Shown here one piece after another: positions 33,828 through 43,788 of a stretch of DNA of 64,000 nucleotides (within the stretch, counting starts at the first letter, position 1; every line of letters starts with the position of its first letter). The DNA is taken from assembly GCA_000818095.1 (NCBI GenBank), contig CP009416.1, forward strand, positions 1,052,501-1,116,500. The letters run 5' to 3'. The stretch comes from Jeotgalibacillus malaysiensis (GTDB lineage Bacteria; Bacillota; Bacilli; Bacillales; Jeotgalibacillaceae). The notes under the pieces are model-generated. The model had not been told where the DNA came from and made no database searches. It worked only from the letters and a program-made list of their open reading frames with translations. The position numbers and the translations under genes are program-made.

Positions 33828-33984
33828 TTCTTATCAAGAGAGGCGGAGGGAACAGGCCCGTTGAAACCTCAGCAACCTACACACAATGTGAAAAGGTGCT
33901 AAATCCATCCTGCAATCATGCAGGGAAGATAAGAAGCTTAGTAGTCTAAAGCCTTCTTATCTATGATGATAGAAGGCTTTTTTG
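33828..33984 (+). promoter_or_regulatory. SAM-I (S-box) riboswitch with terminator
   Basis: The aptamer spans 33828-33935: P1 pairs TTCTTATC (33828-33835) with GATAAGAA (33928-33935), and the conserved AGAGGCGGAGGGAACAGGCC and GAAACCTCAGCAACC stretches follow in order. The expression platform is clear. A second TTCTTATC at 33954-33961 can take the P1 3' strand to form the antiterminator, and it also forms the left side of the terminator hairpin (AAGCCTTCT/AGAAGGCTT, T-run ending near 33984). High S-adenosylmethionine should stop transcription of yitJ-metH. Confidence 0.95.
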
Positions 33985-34009
33985 TATATACAACAGGAAG
34001 GGTGAAATA

Positions 34010-35860
34010 ATGAACTTACTCGAAGAAATGAAACAAAGAATTCTGATTGGTGACGGCGCGATGGGAACCCTCCTGTATTCATATGGTTCAGATCAGTGCT
34101 TTGAAGAGTTGAATCTGTCGCATGCAGAACATATTCAGCAGATTCATCAGGCTTATATTGATGCAGGTGCTGATGTGATACAGACAAATACCTACGGCGC
34201 GAACTATCATAAGCTTGAGCGCTACGGACTTGAAGAAAAGGTAAAAGAAATTAATACTGCAGCTGTAAAGAATGCTAAAGCTGCAGCGAAGGAAAATACC
34301 TTTATTCTCGGTACAATCGGCGGGATCAGAAGCTTCCGTCCGCAATCCATTGACCTGAATGAAATCAAGCGTACATTTAGAGAACAGCTTTACTGTTTAC
34401 TGTTAGAAGGAGTAGACGGATTACTATTTGAAACATATTACGATTTTGAAGAACTGGCGGCGGTTATTGAAATCGCCAGAAAAGAAACGGACCTGCCGAT
34501 CATTGCGCACATTTCAGTCCAGGAACCGGATGTCATGCAAAATGGTAAACCGGTTGCTGAAGCGCTGCTTGAGCTTGAACAGCTTGGAGCCGATGTAGTC
34601 GGATTGAATTGCAGACAGGGACCTTTTCATATGATCAAGTCTCTTGAACAGGTACCACTTCCTGAGAAAGCATATTTATCTTGTTATCCAAATGCGAGTC
34701 TTCCATCGTACTCAGAAGGGGCTCTCCAATACAGCAATAATGCTGAATACTTTGGAGAAGTAGCGCCTCAGTTCAGAGAGCAGGGAGTCAGGCTGCTTGG
34801 GGGTTGCTGCGGAACGACACCGGATCATGTAAGAGCATTCAGCCAGGCACTTAAAGGACTTGCCCCAATTACTGAAAAAAGAGTGGAAAAGGCTGAAAAG
34901 ATTGTAGTGCAATCAAGACAAAGAGATCTGCCTGAACCGCTCACAGATATTGTCAGAGATCGCAAGTCAGTCATTGTTGAACTGGATCCACCGAAAAAGC
35001 TCTATACTGATAAATTTATTGAAGGTGCAAAAGCACTCGGTGCCGCAGGAGCGGATGCCGTAACACTTGCTGATAACTCGCTTGCAAGCCCGCGTGTATC
35101 CAATGAATCACTTGGTTATCTGATCAAACAGCAGGGCGTACGTCCGCTCGTTCATTTGACGTGCAGAGACCGTAACTTGATCGGACTTCAAAGTCATCTG
35201 ATGGGACTTCACACACTTGGACTTCACGATATACTTGCTGTAACAGGTGACCCGACAAAGGTTGGAGACTTCCCGGGCGCAGCCTCAGTCTACGATGTAT
35301 CATCATTTGAACTGATTGAAATGATCCAGCAGTTGAATAACGGTATGTCCATGTCCGGAAAGGACCTGGGTGAAAAAGCTTCATTTACAATTGGAGCCGC
35401 ATTTAACCCGAATGTCAGAAGTGTGGAAAGAGCCGTGCAGCGTCTGGAGAAGAAGATTACTGCAGGGGCTGATTACTTTATGAGTCAGCCGGTATTCTCT
35501 GAGGAAAAGCTGATCCAGACAGCTGAAGCAGTAAAGGATCTCGGAAAACCTGTATACATCGGGTTAATGCCTCTAACCAGCAGTAAAAATGCTGATTTCC
35601 TTCATAATGAAGTACCGGGTATTAAATTGACTGAACAAGTAAGGGACCGGATGGCAGCAGTATCTGGTGACCGTGAAAAATCATATCAGGAAGGGCTTGC
35701 GATTACGAAGTCACTGATTGATACAGCGCTTGATCTGTTTAACGGGATCTATCTGATCACACCATTTATGCGCTATGAAATGACAGCAGAATTAACACGC
35801 TATGCCAATGAGCAGGCGGCAAAGCGAGGAGGAAACCAACGTGCGCACATTATTCAATGA
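34010..35860 (+). CDS. yitJ: Bifunctional homocysteine S-methyltransferase / methylenetetrahydrofolate reductase (YitJ)
   Basis: This 616-residue fusion has an N-terminal homocysteine methyltransferase barrel (about 1-290) with zinc cysteines in GLNCRQGP and GGCCGTTP, and a C-terminal methylenetetrahydrofolate reductase barrel (about 320-605) with the RDRNLIGLQSHL and LAVTGDP stretches. It makes 5-methyltetrahydrofolate for the MetH reaction. The SAM riboswitch is in its leader and the gene overlaps metH by 20 bp, so both are controlled as one unit. CAGGAAGGGTG precedes the ATG. Confidence 0.93.
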   Translation: MNLLEEMKQRILIGDGAMGTLLYSYGSDQCFEELNLSHAEHIQQIHQAYIDAGADVIQTNTYGANYHKLERYGLEEKVKEINTAAVKNAKAAAKENTFILGTIGGIRSFRPQSIDLNEIKRTFREQLYCLLLEGVDGLLFETYYDFEELAAVIEIARKETDLPIIAHISVQEPDVMQNGKPVAEALLELEQLGADVVGLNCRQGPFHMIKSLEQVPLPEKAYLSCYPNASLPSYSEGALQYSNNAEYFGEVAPQFREQGVRLLGGCCGTTPDHVRAFSQALKGLAPITEKRVEKAEKIVVQSRQRDLPEPLTDIVRDRKSVIVELDPPKKLYTDKFIEGAKALGAAGADAVTLADNSLASPRVSNESLGYLIKQQGVRPLVHLTCRDRNLIGLQSHLMGLHTLGLHDILAVTGDPTKVGDFPGAASVYDVSSFELIEMIQQLNNGMSMSGKDLGEKASFTIGAAFNPNVRSVERAVQRLEKKITAGADYFMSQPVFSEEKLIQTAEAVKDLGKPVYIGLMPLTSSKNADFLHNEVPGIKLTEQVRDRMAAVSGDREKSYQEGLAITKSLIDTALDLFNGIYLITPFMRYEMTAELTRYANEQAAKRGGNQRAHIIQ

Positions 35861-38800
35861 ACAGCTTGAAAAAAGAATCCTGATTATGGACGGGGCAATG
35901 GGTACAATGCTTCAGGATGCGAACCTGACAGCAGAAGATTTTGGTGGTGAGGATCTTGAAGGGTGTAATGAAAATCTGAACCGTACGCGTCCTGACCTGC
36001 TTGAAACGATTCACGATGCCTACTTTGAAGCGGGCGCAGATATCGTGGAGACGAATACATTCGGCAGTATGAGCGTTGTATTAGAAGAGTACGATATTGC
36101 AACTGATGCTTATGAATTATCACGACTCGGCGCAGAAATCGCCAAGAAATCAGCTGCAAAATGGTCAACAGAAGAACGTCCGCGTTTTGTCGCAGGTTCA
36201 ATGGGTCCGACAACGAAAACGCTGAGTGTAACAGGCGGCGCGACATTTGAACAGCTGAAGGATTCTTATGCAGAACAGGCAAGAGGGTTAATTGACGGTG
36301 GAGCAGATCTTCTCCTGATCGAAACGAGTCAGGATCTATTAAATGTAAAAAGCGCGTTTCTCGGAATTCAGGATGCATTTAAAAAAACAGGTAAAGAACT
36401 GCCGCTGATGATCTCAGGTACGATCGAGCCGATGGGTACGACACTTGCTGGTCAGACGATCGAATCATTTTACATCAGTGTAGAACATATGAACCCTGTA
36501 TCAGTCGGGCTGAACTGTGCAACCGGACCTGAGTTCATGCAGGATCATATCCGTTCACTTTCAGAGATCAATCAGTCATATGTGAGCTGCTATCCGAATG
36601 CGGGACTGCCTGATGAAGAAGGGATTTATCATGAAACACCTGAAACACTTGCTAAGAAGCTGAGCGGATTTGCTGAAAAAGGCTGGCTGAATATAGTAGG
36701 CGGCTGCTGCGGAACAACGCCTGCACATATTAAAGCGATTGCTGAAGCGATGGAGCAATACGAACCGCGTACATTCCAGCCGGCAAAAGAGCATACAGTA
36801 TCAGGCATTGAACCGCTGATCTATGATGATCCTTCCATGCGTCCACTGATGATCGGTGAACGTACAAATGTCATCGGTTCACGTAAGTTCAAGCGCCTGA
36901 TTGCAGAAGGCAAAATTGAAGAGGCTTCTGAAATCGCACGTGCCCAGGTGAAAAAGGGTGCACACGTCATTGATATCTGCTTGGCCGACCCTGACCGTGA
37001 TGAAGAAGCGGATATGGAAGTATTCATGCAGGAAGTCGTGAAAAAGGTTAAAGTACCGCTCGTCATTGATTCCACAGACGAAGTCGTCATTGAAAAAGCA
37101 CTTCGTTACTCACAGGGTAAATCAATTATCAATTCAATTAACCTGGAGGATGGACTTGAACGCTTTGACGCAGTTGTGCCCCTTGCAAAGAAGTATGGTG
37201 CTGCACTTGTTGTCGGTACAATCGATGAAAAAGGAATGGGCGTCTCCGCTGAAAGAAAGCTTGAAATTGCTGAGCGCTCTTACAAAATTCTAACGGAAGA
37301 CTACGGAGTAGACCCGACAGATATTATTTTTGATCCGCTTGTCTTCCCTGTCGGAACAGGTGATGAGCAGTATATCGGATCTGCCAATGCGACAGTTGAA
37401 GGGATCCGACTGATTAAAGAAGCCTTCCCGCAAACGCAGACAGTGCTTGGTGTCAGTAACGTTTCATTTGGACTTCCACCGGTTGGCCGCGAAGTATTAA
37501 ATGCAGTCTATCTTTATCACTGCACGCTCGCAGGACTCGATTATGCGATTGTAAATACAGAGAAGCTTGAGCGTTTTGCTTCGATTGACCCTGAAGAGGT
37601 GAAGATGGCTGAACAGCTATTATTTGAAACAACTGACGAAACGCTTGCAGCATTCACAGCGTTTTACCGTGGTAAAAAGAAAGAAACACTATCTGATTTG
37701 CCGGATATGACGCTTGATGAAAGGCTTGCCTACTATGTTGTGGAAGGCACAAAAGAGGGGCTGCTTCCTGACCTTGAGCTTGCACTAAAAGAGTTTGATG
37801 AGCCGCTGTCTATTATTAACGGTCCTCTGATGACAGGAATGAAAGAGGTTGGCAGACTGTTCAATGACAATCAGCTGATTGTAGCTGAAGTGCTGCAGAG
37901 TGCTGAAGTCATGAAAGCTGCAGTTGCTTTCCTTGAGCCGCACATGGAGGCGTCAGACGACTCTTCTTCAAAAGGGAAAGTCATCCTTGCTACAGTAAAA
38001 GGTGACGTACATGATATCGGTAAAAACCTTGTAGAAATTATTTTAAGTAACAATGGCTATGAAGTCGTGGATCTTGGCATCAAGGTCACACCTCCTGAGC
38101 TGATTGAAGCCATAGAGCGTGAGAAGCCTGATATTGTCGGACTGTCCGGACTGCTTGTGAAATCAGCGCAGCAAATGGTGATTACAGCCGGGGATATGCG
38201 TGAAAAAGGTCTTGAGGTACCGATTCTGGTTGGTGGTGCAGCACTGTCCAGAAAATTTGTTGATACAAAAATTTCAAATCACTACGACGGACTCGTTCTA
38301 TATGCCAAAGATGCAATGAACGGCCTTAGCCTAGCGAATCAGCTGCAGGATGAGCTTGAGCGTGCAAAGCTGAGTGAAGAGATTTTTGCCAAGCAGGAAA
38401 AGCTTCAGTCCCAGGAACCAAGACCGGCAAGAGAAGCAGCAGTCAGTGTCCTTGACAAGCCGCAGGTTGCAGAAGCACCTGTCTTTGTACCAAATGATAC
38501 AAAGCGTCACGTGATCAGCTCCTATTCAGTTGCGCACGTCGAAGCCTATATCAATATGCAGATGCTCCTTGGTCATCACCTGGGTGTTAAAGGAAAGATA
38601 TCAAGACTGCTTGAAGAAAAAGATGAAAAAACATTGAAAGTAAAAGACACAGTAGATCATCTGATTCAGGATGTGAAGCGGGAAGGGCTCATCACACCGG
38701 CTGCTGTCTATCAGTTCTTCCCGGCCCAAAGTGAAGGAGACGACGTCATTATCTATCACCCGGAAACCGGTGAGGAAATCGAACGCTTTACGTTCCCGCG

Positions 38801-39275
38801 CCAGCCGCGAGCACCGTATCTGTGCCTTGCAGATTATCTCCGTTCAAAAGAAAGCGGCGTAATGGATTACGTAGGATTCTTCACTGTCACAGCGGGCAGA
38901 GGTATCCGTGAAAAAGCACAGCAATATAAAGAAGAAGGCAGATTCCTCGAAAGCCATGCCCTTCAGGCGCTCGCACTTGAGACAGCAGAAGGGTTTGCAG
39001 AGCTGCTGCACCAGCAGATGAGAGACCGCTGGGGCTTCCCGGACCCTGTTGACTTCACCATGCAGGAACGTTTCAGTGCCAAATACCAGGGACAGCGATT
39101 CTCATTCGGCTACCCGGCATGCCCTGAGCTTGAAGATCAGGAAAAACTGTTTAAGCTGATCAGTCCTGAGGAAATCGGTGTGCAGCTGACAGACGGCTTT
39201 ATGATGGAGCCTGAAGCGAGTGTGTCAGCGATTGTGTTTGCGCATCCTGATGCGAGGTATTTTAATGTGATGTGA
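35841..39275 (+). CDS. metH: Cobalamin-dependent methionine synthase
   Basis: This 1144-residue enzyme starts at a GTG behind GCGAGGAGG within the end of yitJ. Domains: homocysteine barrel (about 1-320, zinc cysteines in GLNCATGP and GGCCGTTP), folate-binding barrel (about 345-610, GERTNVIGSRKF), B12 cap and B12 domain (about 630-860, with D722-x-H724-x-x-G727 as the cobalt-histidine motif) and the reactivation domain (about 900-1144, RFSFGYPACPE). It methylates homocysteine using the product of the upstream gene. No B12 riboswitch is seen, so control is by SAM alone. Confidence 0.96.
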   Translation: MRTLFNEQLEKRILIMDGAMGTMLQDANLTAEDFGGEDLEGCNENLNRTRPDLLETIHDAYFEAGADIVETNTFGSMSVVLEEYDIATDAYELSRLGAEIAKKSAAKWSTEERPRFVAGSMGPTTKTLSVTGGATFEQLKDSYAEQARGLIDGGADLLLIETSQDLLNVKSAFLGIQDAFKKTGKELPLMISGTIEPMGTTLAGQTIESFYISVEHMNPVSVGLNCATGPEFMQDHIRSLSEINQSYVSCYPNAGLPDEEGIYHETPETLAKKLSGFAEKGWLNIVGGCCGTTPAHIKAIAEAMEQYEPRTFQPAKEHTVSGIEPLIYDDPSMRPLMIGERTNVIGSRKFKRLIAEGKIEEASEIARAQVKKGAHVIDICLADPDRDEEADMEVFMQEVVKKVKVPLVIDSTDEVVIEKALRYSQGKSIINSINLEDGLERFDAVVPLAKKYGAALVVGTIDEKGMGVSAERKLEIAERSYKILTEDYGVDPTDIIFDPLVFPVGTGDEQYIGSANATVEGIRLIKEAFPQTQTVLGVSNVSFGLPPVGREVLNAVYLYHCTLAGLDYAIVNTEKLERFASIDPEEVKMAEQLLFETTDETLAAFTAFYRGKKKETLSDLPDMTLDERLAYYVVEGTKEGLLPDLELALKEFDEPLSIINGPLMTGMKEVGRLFNDNQLIVAEVLQSAEVMKAAVAFLEPHMEASDDSSSKGKVILATVKGDVHDIGKNLVEIILSNNGYEVVDLGIKVTPPELIEAIEREKPDIVGLSGLLVKSAQQMVITAGDMREKGLEVPILVGGAALSRKFVDTKISNHYDGLVLYAKDAMNGLSLANQLQDELERAKLSEEIFAKQEKLQSQEPRPAREAAVSVLDKPQVAEAPVFVPNDTKRHVISSYSVAHVEAYINMQMLLGHHLGVKGKISRLLEEKDEKTLKVKDTVDHLIQDVKREGLITPAAVYQFFPAQSEGDDVIIYHPETGEEIERFTFPRQPRAPYLCLADYLRSKESGVMDYVGFFTVTAGRGIREKAQQYKEEGRFLESHALQALALETAEGFAELLHQQMRDRWGFPDPVDFTMQERFSAKYQGQRFSFGYPACPELEDQEKLFKLISPEEIGVQLTDGFMMEPEASVSAIVFAHPDARYFNVM

Positions 39276-39299
39276 TTGGGCGTTGTGTGTCGGATGATG

Positions 39300-39425
39300 G
39301 TTCGAAGCTCGTTCGATGGTGTTCGGCGTTTTAGTAGGCATGTTCGAGAGTAAATGTGCTGTGTTCGCTGTTTGCATAGTGATGTTCGACGTTTAACTGA
39401 TACTCTTCGACACTTCAGGACTATT
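39300..39425. repeat. 21-nt periodic intergenic array E (core TGTTCGA)
   Basis: GTTCG starts at 39300, 39321, 39342, 39363 and 39384, and CTTCG follows at 39405. All five intervals are exactly 21 nt. One extra GTTCGA lies out of phase at 39311. The array starts 24 bp after the metH stop and lies before the terminator at 39458, so it should be transcribed as the metH 3' untranslated region. It is in a convergent gap. Confidence 0.88.
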
Positions 39426-39457
39426 GACTCACCATCGAAACATGTTCTAGCCAACCA

Positions 39458-39488
39458 AAAAAGCCGGGGAGCAAATCCCCGGCTTTTC
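39458..39488. terminator. Bidirectional terminator between metH and FUSC gene
   Basis: AAAAGCCGGGGA pairs with TCCCCGGCTTTT around a 5-nt loop, A/T-flanked on both sides. Confidence 0.9.
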
Positions 39489-39501
39489 GCATATGAAAAT
39501 A

Positions 39502-40524
39502 TTAAAGTTCCTCCGGCCGCGCACTCGGCACCTTTACAAACGATCTGCGCTTTTTCAGCAGTGCATGAATCGTTAACAATTCAAAATAAATATAACTTTT
39601 ATCGGGCAGCTCATCTTCATCGGTCTCACCCTTCAGTTCATGCCGGAGCAGCGCGAGTGCATCTGCGTCCATCGGCTCCTGTTCGCCTGTTCTAATGATT
39701 CGGTTATTCAGCTGTGAGACGAGTGTTCGGACTGCCTGTTTCTCTTCAATTGACCAAACTGGTGCCTCATCTGAAGGCAGCGAGATCAGGTTTGCTAAAT
39801 GAAAAGACAACTGTCTCAGCAGGTAAATCTTCTTTTGCAGTGTCTGGATTTCATTCATTTCCTCCCGTTTATATGAATGGTAATGCCATTCCTGAAGCTG
39901 GAATCTGCAGAACATATCTGCACGGTCAAGCTGGGTGCGAAGCTGGTTGGATGCAGATTCAAGATTCATTGCTGAGTCTTTTTGATCCAGCAGTTCATTC
40001 ATTCTTTCAGCAAGCAGCTGTGTGAGCTTGGCCTGTGAATCAGAAATAAGTGAAACGATCTGATCTTTATATTTTGGCGGCATCAGTAAAAAGTTAACGA
40101 GTGTGGAAGTTAAAATTCCGATTCCAGTTGTGCCAAGTCTTTTAACGAATTCAAGCAGAAAGTGATCTTCTGTTCCAGGGATCATCGCAACCGCAGTTAG
40201 TGTTGCGACGAGCATGCCTGCGTCAAGCTTCAATTTATAACAGATCCAGATTGTCAGGACCGCTGAAATGGTATATGTAATTGCCGTATCGCCAAGTAAG
40301 AACGTGGCAAGCATTGCAATAGAGGCCCCGATCGCTGATGCAGGAAAACGGATCATACCCTTTTTAATTGAATCGGCTGCTGTTGGCTCGATCGTTACAA
40401 TTGCAGTAATGACGGCAAATACAACAGGCAGATTGAACAGCTGACAGATCAACGCAGTTAAAAATACTGCCACACCCGTCTTTAGAATTCTGCCGCCGAT
40501 AAATCTTCTTTTCAACCATTGCAT
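39502..40524 (-). CDS. Aromatic acid exporter family membrane protein (FUSC/YqjA-like)
   Basis: This 340-residue protein has about five to six membrane helices in residues 12-165, with the family stretch TAVAVFLTALICQLFNLP (here TGVAVFLTALICQL) followed by AVITAIVTIEPTAADSIKKG, then a long cytoplasmic helical domain. The Gram-positive members (YqjA) are annotated as aromatic acid exporters by relation to AaeB, but transport has not been shown for most. AAAGGAGG precedes the ATG. It is divergent from the TPP-riboswitch/thiT unit. Confidence 0.83.
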   Translation of the reverse strand: MQWLKRRFIGGRILKTGVAVFLTALICQLFNLPVVFAVITAIVTIEPTAADSIKKGMIRFPASAIGASIAMLATFLLGDTAITYTISAVLTIWICYKLKLDAGMLVATLTAVAMIPGTEDHFLLEFVKRLGTTGIGILTSTLVNFLLMPPKYKDQIVSLISDSQAKLTQLLAERMNELLDQKDSAMNLESASNQLRTQLDRADMFCRFQLQEWHYHSYKREEMNEIQTLQKKIYLLRQLSFHLANLISLPSDEAPVWSIEEKQAVRTLVSQLNNRIIRTGEQEPMDADALALLRHELKGETDEDELPDKSYIYFELLTIHALLKKRRSFVKVPSARPEEL

Positions 40525-40635
40525 GTGATTCGGGAACCTCCTTTTTTAGTAAATTAGACGTGTTATAGTATAGCATACAAAAAGTAGGGGAGATGACATG
40601 ATTCAGAATATAAGTTACAATGTTGATAGATGCAA

Positions 40636-40727
40636 TTTCCACAAGGGGAGCCATATTGGCTGAGAGTGAACAAATCTGTTCAGACCCTTCGAACCTGTAA
40701 GTTAATGCTTACGCAGGAATGTGGATG
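40636..40727 (+). promoter_or_regulatory. TPP (THI-box) riboswitch aptamer
   Basis: P1 pairs TCCACA (40638-40643) with TGTGGA (40720-40725). The conserved cores GGGGAGCC, GGCTGAGAGTGAA, GACCCTTCGAACCTG and GTTAATGCTTACGCAGGAA all occur in order. It controls the thiamine transporter gene downstream. Confidence 0.95.
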
Positions 40728-40741
40728 GAAACGGACTTTTC

Positions 40742-40778
40742 AAGGGTCTCTGGGTTTCTATCCCCGGGGGCCCTTTTT
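40742..40778 (+). terminator. Riboswitch-controlled terminator before thiT
   Basis: AAGGGTC-TCTGGG pairs with CCCCGGG-GGCCCTT with wobbles, followed by TTTTT. TPP binding should favour it. Confidence 0.8.
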
Positions 40779-40845
40779 ATATTGAGTGGCCCGTTGAATT
40801 CCCCTGTGTGCGAGCTGCATCGATTTCGCAAAAGGAGGAAGAGAG

Positions 40846-41418
40846 ATGGAGCGTAAAAAGTTATTATTTTTAGTTGAGGTTGCGATCTTTTCAGCAATCG
40901 GGATTATTCTTGACCAGTTTTCATTCAGTCTCTGGCCACAGGGCGGATCTATCAGCTTTGTGATGGTGCCGATTATTTTGATGGCATTTCGCTGGGGCTT
41001 AAAAGGTGGGCTGTTAACAGGATTTCTTGTAGGTCTGCTGCAGACGATGTTCGGTGCTTATATCATTGATCCTGTACAGGGGATTCTTGATTATCCGCTG
41101 GCATTCACTGTGATTGGATTTGCGGGTCTGTTTGCAGGAGTTGTGAAGCGTTCACTTGAAGAAGGGTCAATGAAAAAGGCGGCAGTGTATATCACAGCTG
41201 GCGTGTTCATCGGTGCACTGCTGAGATTTGTATGTCACTTCCTTGCCGGTGTGATCTTCTTCGGTTCAGGAAGTGAAGGTGTTCCGGCATGGCTGTTCTC
41301 ACTTGGCTATAATGGCTCATACATGGGTCCAGCGTTCATCCTGACATCCATTGTCCTTGCGACACTGCTGATCTCAGTGCCAAGAGTTGCAACAAACCGT
41401 CAGATGACAAGTGCCTGA
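40846..41418 (+). CDS. thiT: Thiamine ECF-transporter substrate-binding subunit ThiT (YuaJ)
   Basis: This 190-residue, six-helix S-component starts with LVEVAIFSAIGIILDQFSFS. The PQGGSISFVMVPIILMAFRWG stretch (given in part) and the PLAFTVIGFAGLF helix carry the family's thiamine-contacting region. It works with the shared EcfAA'T module, which is encoded elsewhere. A TPP riboswitch with terminator lies upstream. AAAGGAGGAAGAG precedes the ATG. Confidence 0.93.
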   Translation: MERKKLLFLVEVAIFSAIGIILDQFSFSLWPQGGSISFVMVPIILMAFRWGLKGGLLTGFLVGLLQTMFGAYIIDPVQGILDYPLAFTVIGFAGLFAGVVKRSLEEGSMKKAAVYITAGVFIGALLRFVCHFLAGVIFFGSGSEGVPAWLFSLGYNGSYMGPAFILTSIVLATLLISVPRVATNRQMTSA

Positions 41419-41436
41419 CTCATACGTATAGAAATA

Positions 41437-41470
41437 AAGGGGTGAGACATAAAGTTGTCTCACCCTTTTA
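41437..41470 (+). terminator. Intrinsic terminator after thiT
   Basis: AAGGGGTGAGACA pairs with TGTCTCACCCTTTT, ending in T-rich sequence. Confidence 0.8.
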
Positions 41471-41578
41471 ATCGTTTCACTGCGCTTCGGTTTTATTTCA
41501 GAACTTGTTTTAGTAAATATAATAGTTTATTTGGAGTTAACAAGTTAAATAAATATATTTATGTTTCAATCGACACAT

Positions 41579-41708
41579 CGTTTAATTGGAGCGGAAGCCG
41601 GGGACTCCGGGACGAGTAGCGGGACAGCTGAGACCCCGCAGGCGCTCGCGCCGAGGAGGCTCAGCGACCGCCGTCCGGAAAGCCTCCGGTTGCAGCGGAA
41701 ATTAAACG
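41579..41708. repeat. GC-rich dispersed repeat R1, copy 2, with terminal inverted repeats
   Basis: 130 bp bounded by CGTTTAATT (41579-41587) and its reverse complement AATTAAACG (41700-41708). Inside are GCGGAAGCCGGGGACTCC, GCGGGACAGCTGAGACCCCG, CGCCGAGGAGGCTCAGCG and GGAAAGCC, the block order of copy 1. The 373-bp gap between thiT and map holds the thiT terminator, this repeat and the map promoter region (TGATATAGT near 41755), with no gene. Confidence 0.8.
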
Positions 41709-41773
41709 GTTATTAATACTCAGCATCTTTCATGCAATCCACACCATACATATGATATAGTGAACCATTATAA

Positions 41774-42544
<771 letters not shown>

Positions 42545-42545
42545 G

Positions 42546-42579
42546 AAAAAAGGACTTGTGACATTCACAAGTCCTTTTT
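42546..42579. terminator. Bidirectional terminator after map
   Basis: AAAAAGGACTTGTGA pairs with CACAAGTCCTTTTT (one unpaired base by the loop), flanked by A and T runs. Confidence 0.9.
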
Positions 42580-42580
42580 C

Positions 42581-42916
42581 TTATGCGGTTTCCTTCGCTT
42601 TTTTGCGCTGTTGCATAAAAATCGCAGCTGCCAGCAGGAAGAATGACAGGGCAGTAGGGACGGAAATCCATGATGAGATTAACAGCATCACGAGAACGCC
42701 GGTACCCCCTGGTGTCGGATTCAGCGTAGCAATCTGATCCATTTGCAGCAGGTAATAAGCTGAAATAATGAAGGTGAAGATCAGAAATACGACATTCGTA
42801 ATCCAGAGCCATTTAATATTTTTTCTGAAACCGAAAACGATTGAAATCGTCATTAGGATCGGTCCCACTAAAAGTGTGATCAAAAACATTGCGAATAATA
42901 ATTGCCCGTCCAACAT
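42581..42916 (-). CDS. Small four-helix membrane protein of unknown function
   Basis: A 111-residue protein with three to four hydrophobic segments (about 4-24, 33-52, 66-90). It ends in a basic, glutamine-rich tail (MQQRKKAKET). I do not recognise a family. The ATG at 42916 has AAGAGAGG upstream. An ATG ten codons earlier starts before that site. It is 66 bp downstream of the TspO-related gene and on the same strand, but the spacing does not prove an operon. Confidence 0.6.
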   Translation of the reverse strand: MLDGQLLFAMFLITLLVGPILMTISIVFGFRKNIKWLWITNVVFLIFTFIISAYYLLQMDQIATLNPTPGGTGVLVMLLISSWISVPTALSFFLLAAAIFMQQRKKAKETA

Positions 42917-42982
42917 AAAACCTCTCTTCAAAAAATCGTCTTTCACTATTCTAACCTATTTGAGAGGTAAATGCGCCGTTGA

Positions 42983-43738
42983 TTATTTAAAACTTAGTGT
43001 CCTGCTGCTGTAGCTGGACTTTTTCTTTTTGCGGAAAATAAACAGTCCGATAAAGATAACGACACTTAATACGTATGCGGTGAACACGACTGCAGATTCG
43101 CTGCCTTCATTTTGCACACCAATTCCGATAAATGCCCAGATAAATACGAGCGGATAGATCCAGTCGCTTTCCTTATAACGGATTCCAAGTGCAAGTGCTG
43201 TTGCGATTAACAGCAGCGCGATCGTCCAGACGGGTGATGAAATCCCAAGTCCGTCCCAGCCGGCTTCATTCACGGTATAAGCCGTGTTCGCAACAGTCGC
43301 CACACTGACCCAGCCCATATAAACTGAAAATGGCAGAATGTCAAAGAAGCTGTGCTTTGTCTGTTTGATTTTCGCATAAATAATAATGATTGAGATTAAT
43401 AAGCCGACAATGACTGCGACTGATACAGGGAAGAATTCGTAGTGCCAGAGCAGAATCCAGGTAATGTTTAAAAGGCAGCTGATCAGAAACATAAAAGAAG
43501 TAGTTTTATAGACTTCCCGTTTTCTCTGAGATTTGAATGCTCCTTTTAACACCCATAAGCCAAGCAGTATGTAGATCACTCCCCAAATGGAGAATACATA
43601 GCCTGCCGGAGTGAATAAAACATTCAGCCGGTTTGAAATTTCGCCTGTCGTCTGACCGTTAATTGGAATGATGTTAGCGAGTGCATTAACGGTGATGACT
43701 GCAGCAAGTGCAAAAAAATTAACCCAAAACTGTTTCAT
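42983..43738 (-). CDS. Tryptophan-rich TspO-related membrane protein
   Basis: This 251-residue protein has seven or more hydrophobic helices. The stretch FTPAGYVFSIWGVIYILLG and the later YMGWVSVATVANTAY match the distant TspO/MBR-related family in Firmicutes that is longer than classical TspO (about 160 residues). TspO proteins bind porphyrins or cholesterol. A role in tetrapyrrole or stress handling is only inferred here. The C-terminus is Lys/Ser-rich. The start has AGGAGG upstream. Confidence 0.65.
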   Translation of the reverse strand: MKQFWVNFFALAAVITVNALANIIPINGQTTGEISNRLNVLFTPAGYVFSIWGVIYILLGLWVLKGAFKSQRKREVYKTTSFMFLISCLLNITWILLWHYEFFPVSVAVIVGLLISIIIIYAKIKQTKHSFFDILPFSVYMGWVSVATVANTAYTVNEAGWDGLGISSPVWTIALLLIATALALGIRYKESDWIYPLVFIWAFIGIGVQNEGSESAVVFTAYVLSVVIFIGLFIFRKKKKSSYSSRTLSFK

Positions 43739-43788
43739 GTAAAAACCTCCTGTCCGTTGTCTATTCCCTTCAGACAGAAAAAAATCCT

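Noticed and set aside
33735-34009. Cobalamin riboswitch for metH
   Set aside because: Only the SAM-I pattern is present. No B12-box (GCCACTG) occurs in the leader.
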